From contig JALOPC010000139.1 of the NCBI GenBank assembly GCA_025454095.1, forward strand, positions 1 to 5,078: 5,078 nt of DNA, written 5' to 3'. The position numbers and the translations under genes are program-made. This DNA comes from Syntrophales bacterium. GTDB taxonomy: Bacteria; Desulfobacterota; Syntrophia; Syntrophales; UBA2192. Below, piece by piece: positions 4,916-5,078 of this stretch; position 1 is the first letter of the stretch; every line of letters begins with the position of its first letter. The notes below the pieces were generated by a model. That model saw only the letters and a list, made by a program, of their open reading frames with translations, was not told the DNA's origin and did not search any database.

Positions 4916-5078
4916 ATGAACCGCGCATCCGTGATCGTCGTGGCGTCCCTGGCCTGTTTGCTCTGCACCCCGCGCGCCGGGAACTCCTCCGGCATCACGC
5001 CGTTTCACACCTCGAACCGCAGCCCCGTCGTGCAGATCTTCGGCCTGCCGGCCATCGGCAATGCGCGGATTCTTGCGA
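4916..5078 (+). CDS. Exported DUF3187-type protein, 5' part only
   Basis: The frame opens at ATG 4916 and is still open at the window edge, giving 54 codons. The product starts MNRASVIVVASLACLLCTPR, a positively charged then hydrophobic export signal ending near the AGNSSG stretch. It then reads PFHTSNRSPVVQIFGLPAIG. The pattern of PF-x-T-x-N-x-SP followed by QIFGLP closely resembles the beginning of DUF3187 proteins, a family of exported, probably outer-membrane-associated proteins of unknown function. This family call is from memory of the motif. The ribosome site is poor, and in-frame alternatives (GTG 4898, TTG 4886) exist, but the ATG gives the best signal peptide. There is no clean lipobox around the two cysteines. 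It diverges from the mla operon and may share its regulatory region. An envelope role would fit that neighbourhood, though adjacency alone does not show it. Confidence 0.7.
   Translation, partial: MNRASVIVVASLACLLCTPRAGNSSGITPFHTSNRSPVVQIFGLPAIGNARILA

Noticed and set aside
4654..4998. Minus-strand frame of up to 114 codons ending in an ATGA overlap with mlaE
   Set aside because: The overlap with the mlaE start is tempting, but the frame crosses the promoter region and the start of the divergent gene. It has no ribosome site and no recognisable protein features.

Overview
The window looks like a piece of a GC-rich Gram-negative chromosome, most likely from the Desulfobacterota (the former Deltaproteobacteria) or a relative. 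This lineage is inferred from the operon layout and the neighbouring DUF3187-type gene, and no marker in the window proves it. Most of the sequence is one minus-strand operon for the Mla (maintenance of outer-membrane lipid asymmetry) phospholipid transport system.

Layout, in minus-strand transcription order: mlaE (permease, 4657-3821), mlaF (ATPase, 3803-2559), mlaD (MCE protein, 2562-2092), mlaC (periplasmic carrier, 2095-1487) and mlaA (outer-membrane component, 1490-525). Each of the last three genes starts inside the stop codon of the gene before it, in an ATGA overlap, so translational coupling is likely. Together they form a complete trans-envelope path: MlaA at the outer membrane, MlaC as the shuttle, and MlaD-MlaE-MlaF as the inner-membrane ABC/MCE complex. 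No gene for the STAS subunit MlaB is present. Instead, MlaF carries an extra C-terminal domain of about 140-160 residues that aligns by eye, end to end, with a GGDEF (diguanylate cyclase) domain whose catalytic residues are lost. This is the most interesting feature of the window.

Downstream of mlaA (525 down to 1) the sequence is visibly less GC-rich. It holds an imperfect long hairpin just after mlaA, a very good intrinsic terminator (340-305, minus strand), and a 52-codon minus-strand gene of unknown function (252-94) with a perfect AGGAGG ribosome binding site. That small gene may be the front part of a frameshifted longer gene.

Upstream of mlaE is a 258-base divergent intergenic region. 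At the right edge is the first part of a plus-strand gene (4916 onward), exported and of DUF3187 type, cut by the window end.
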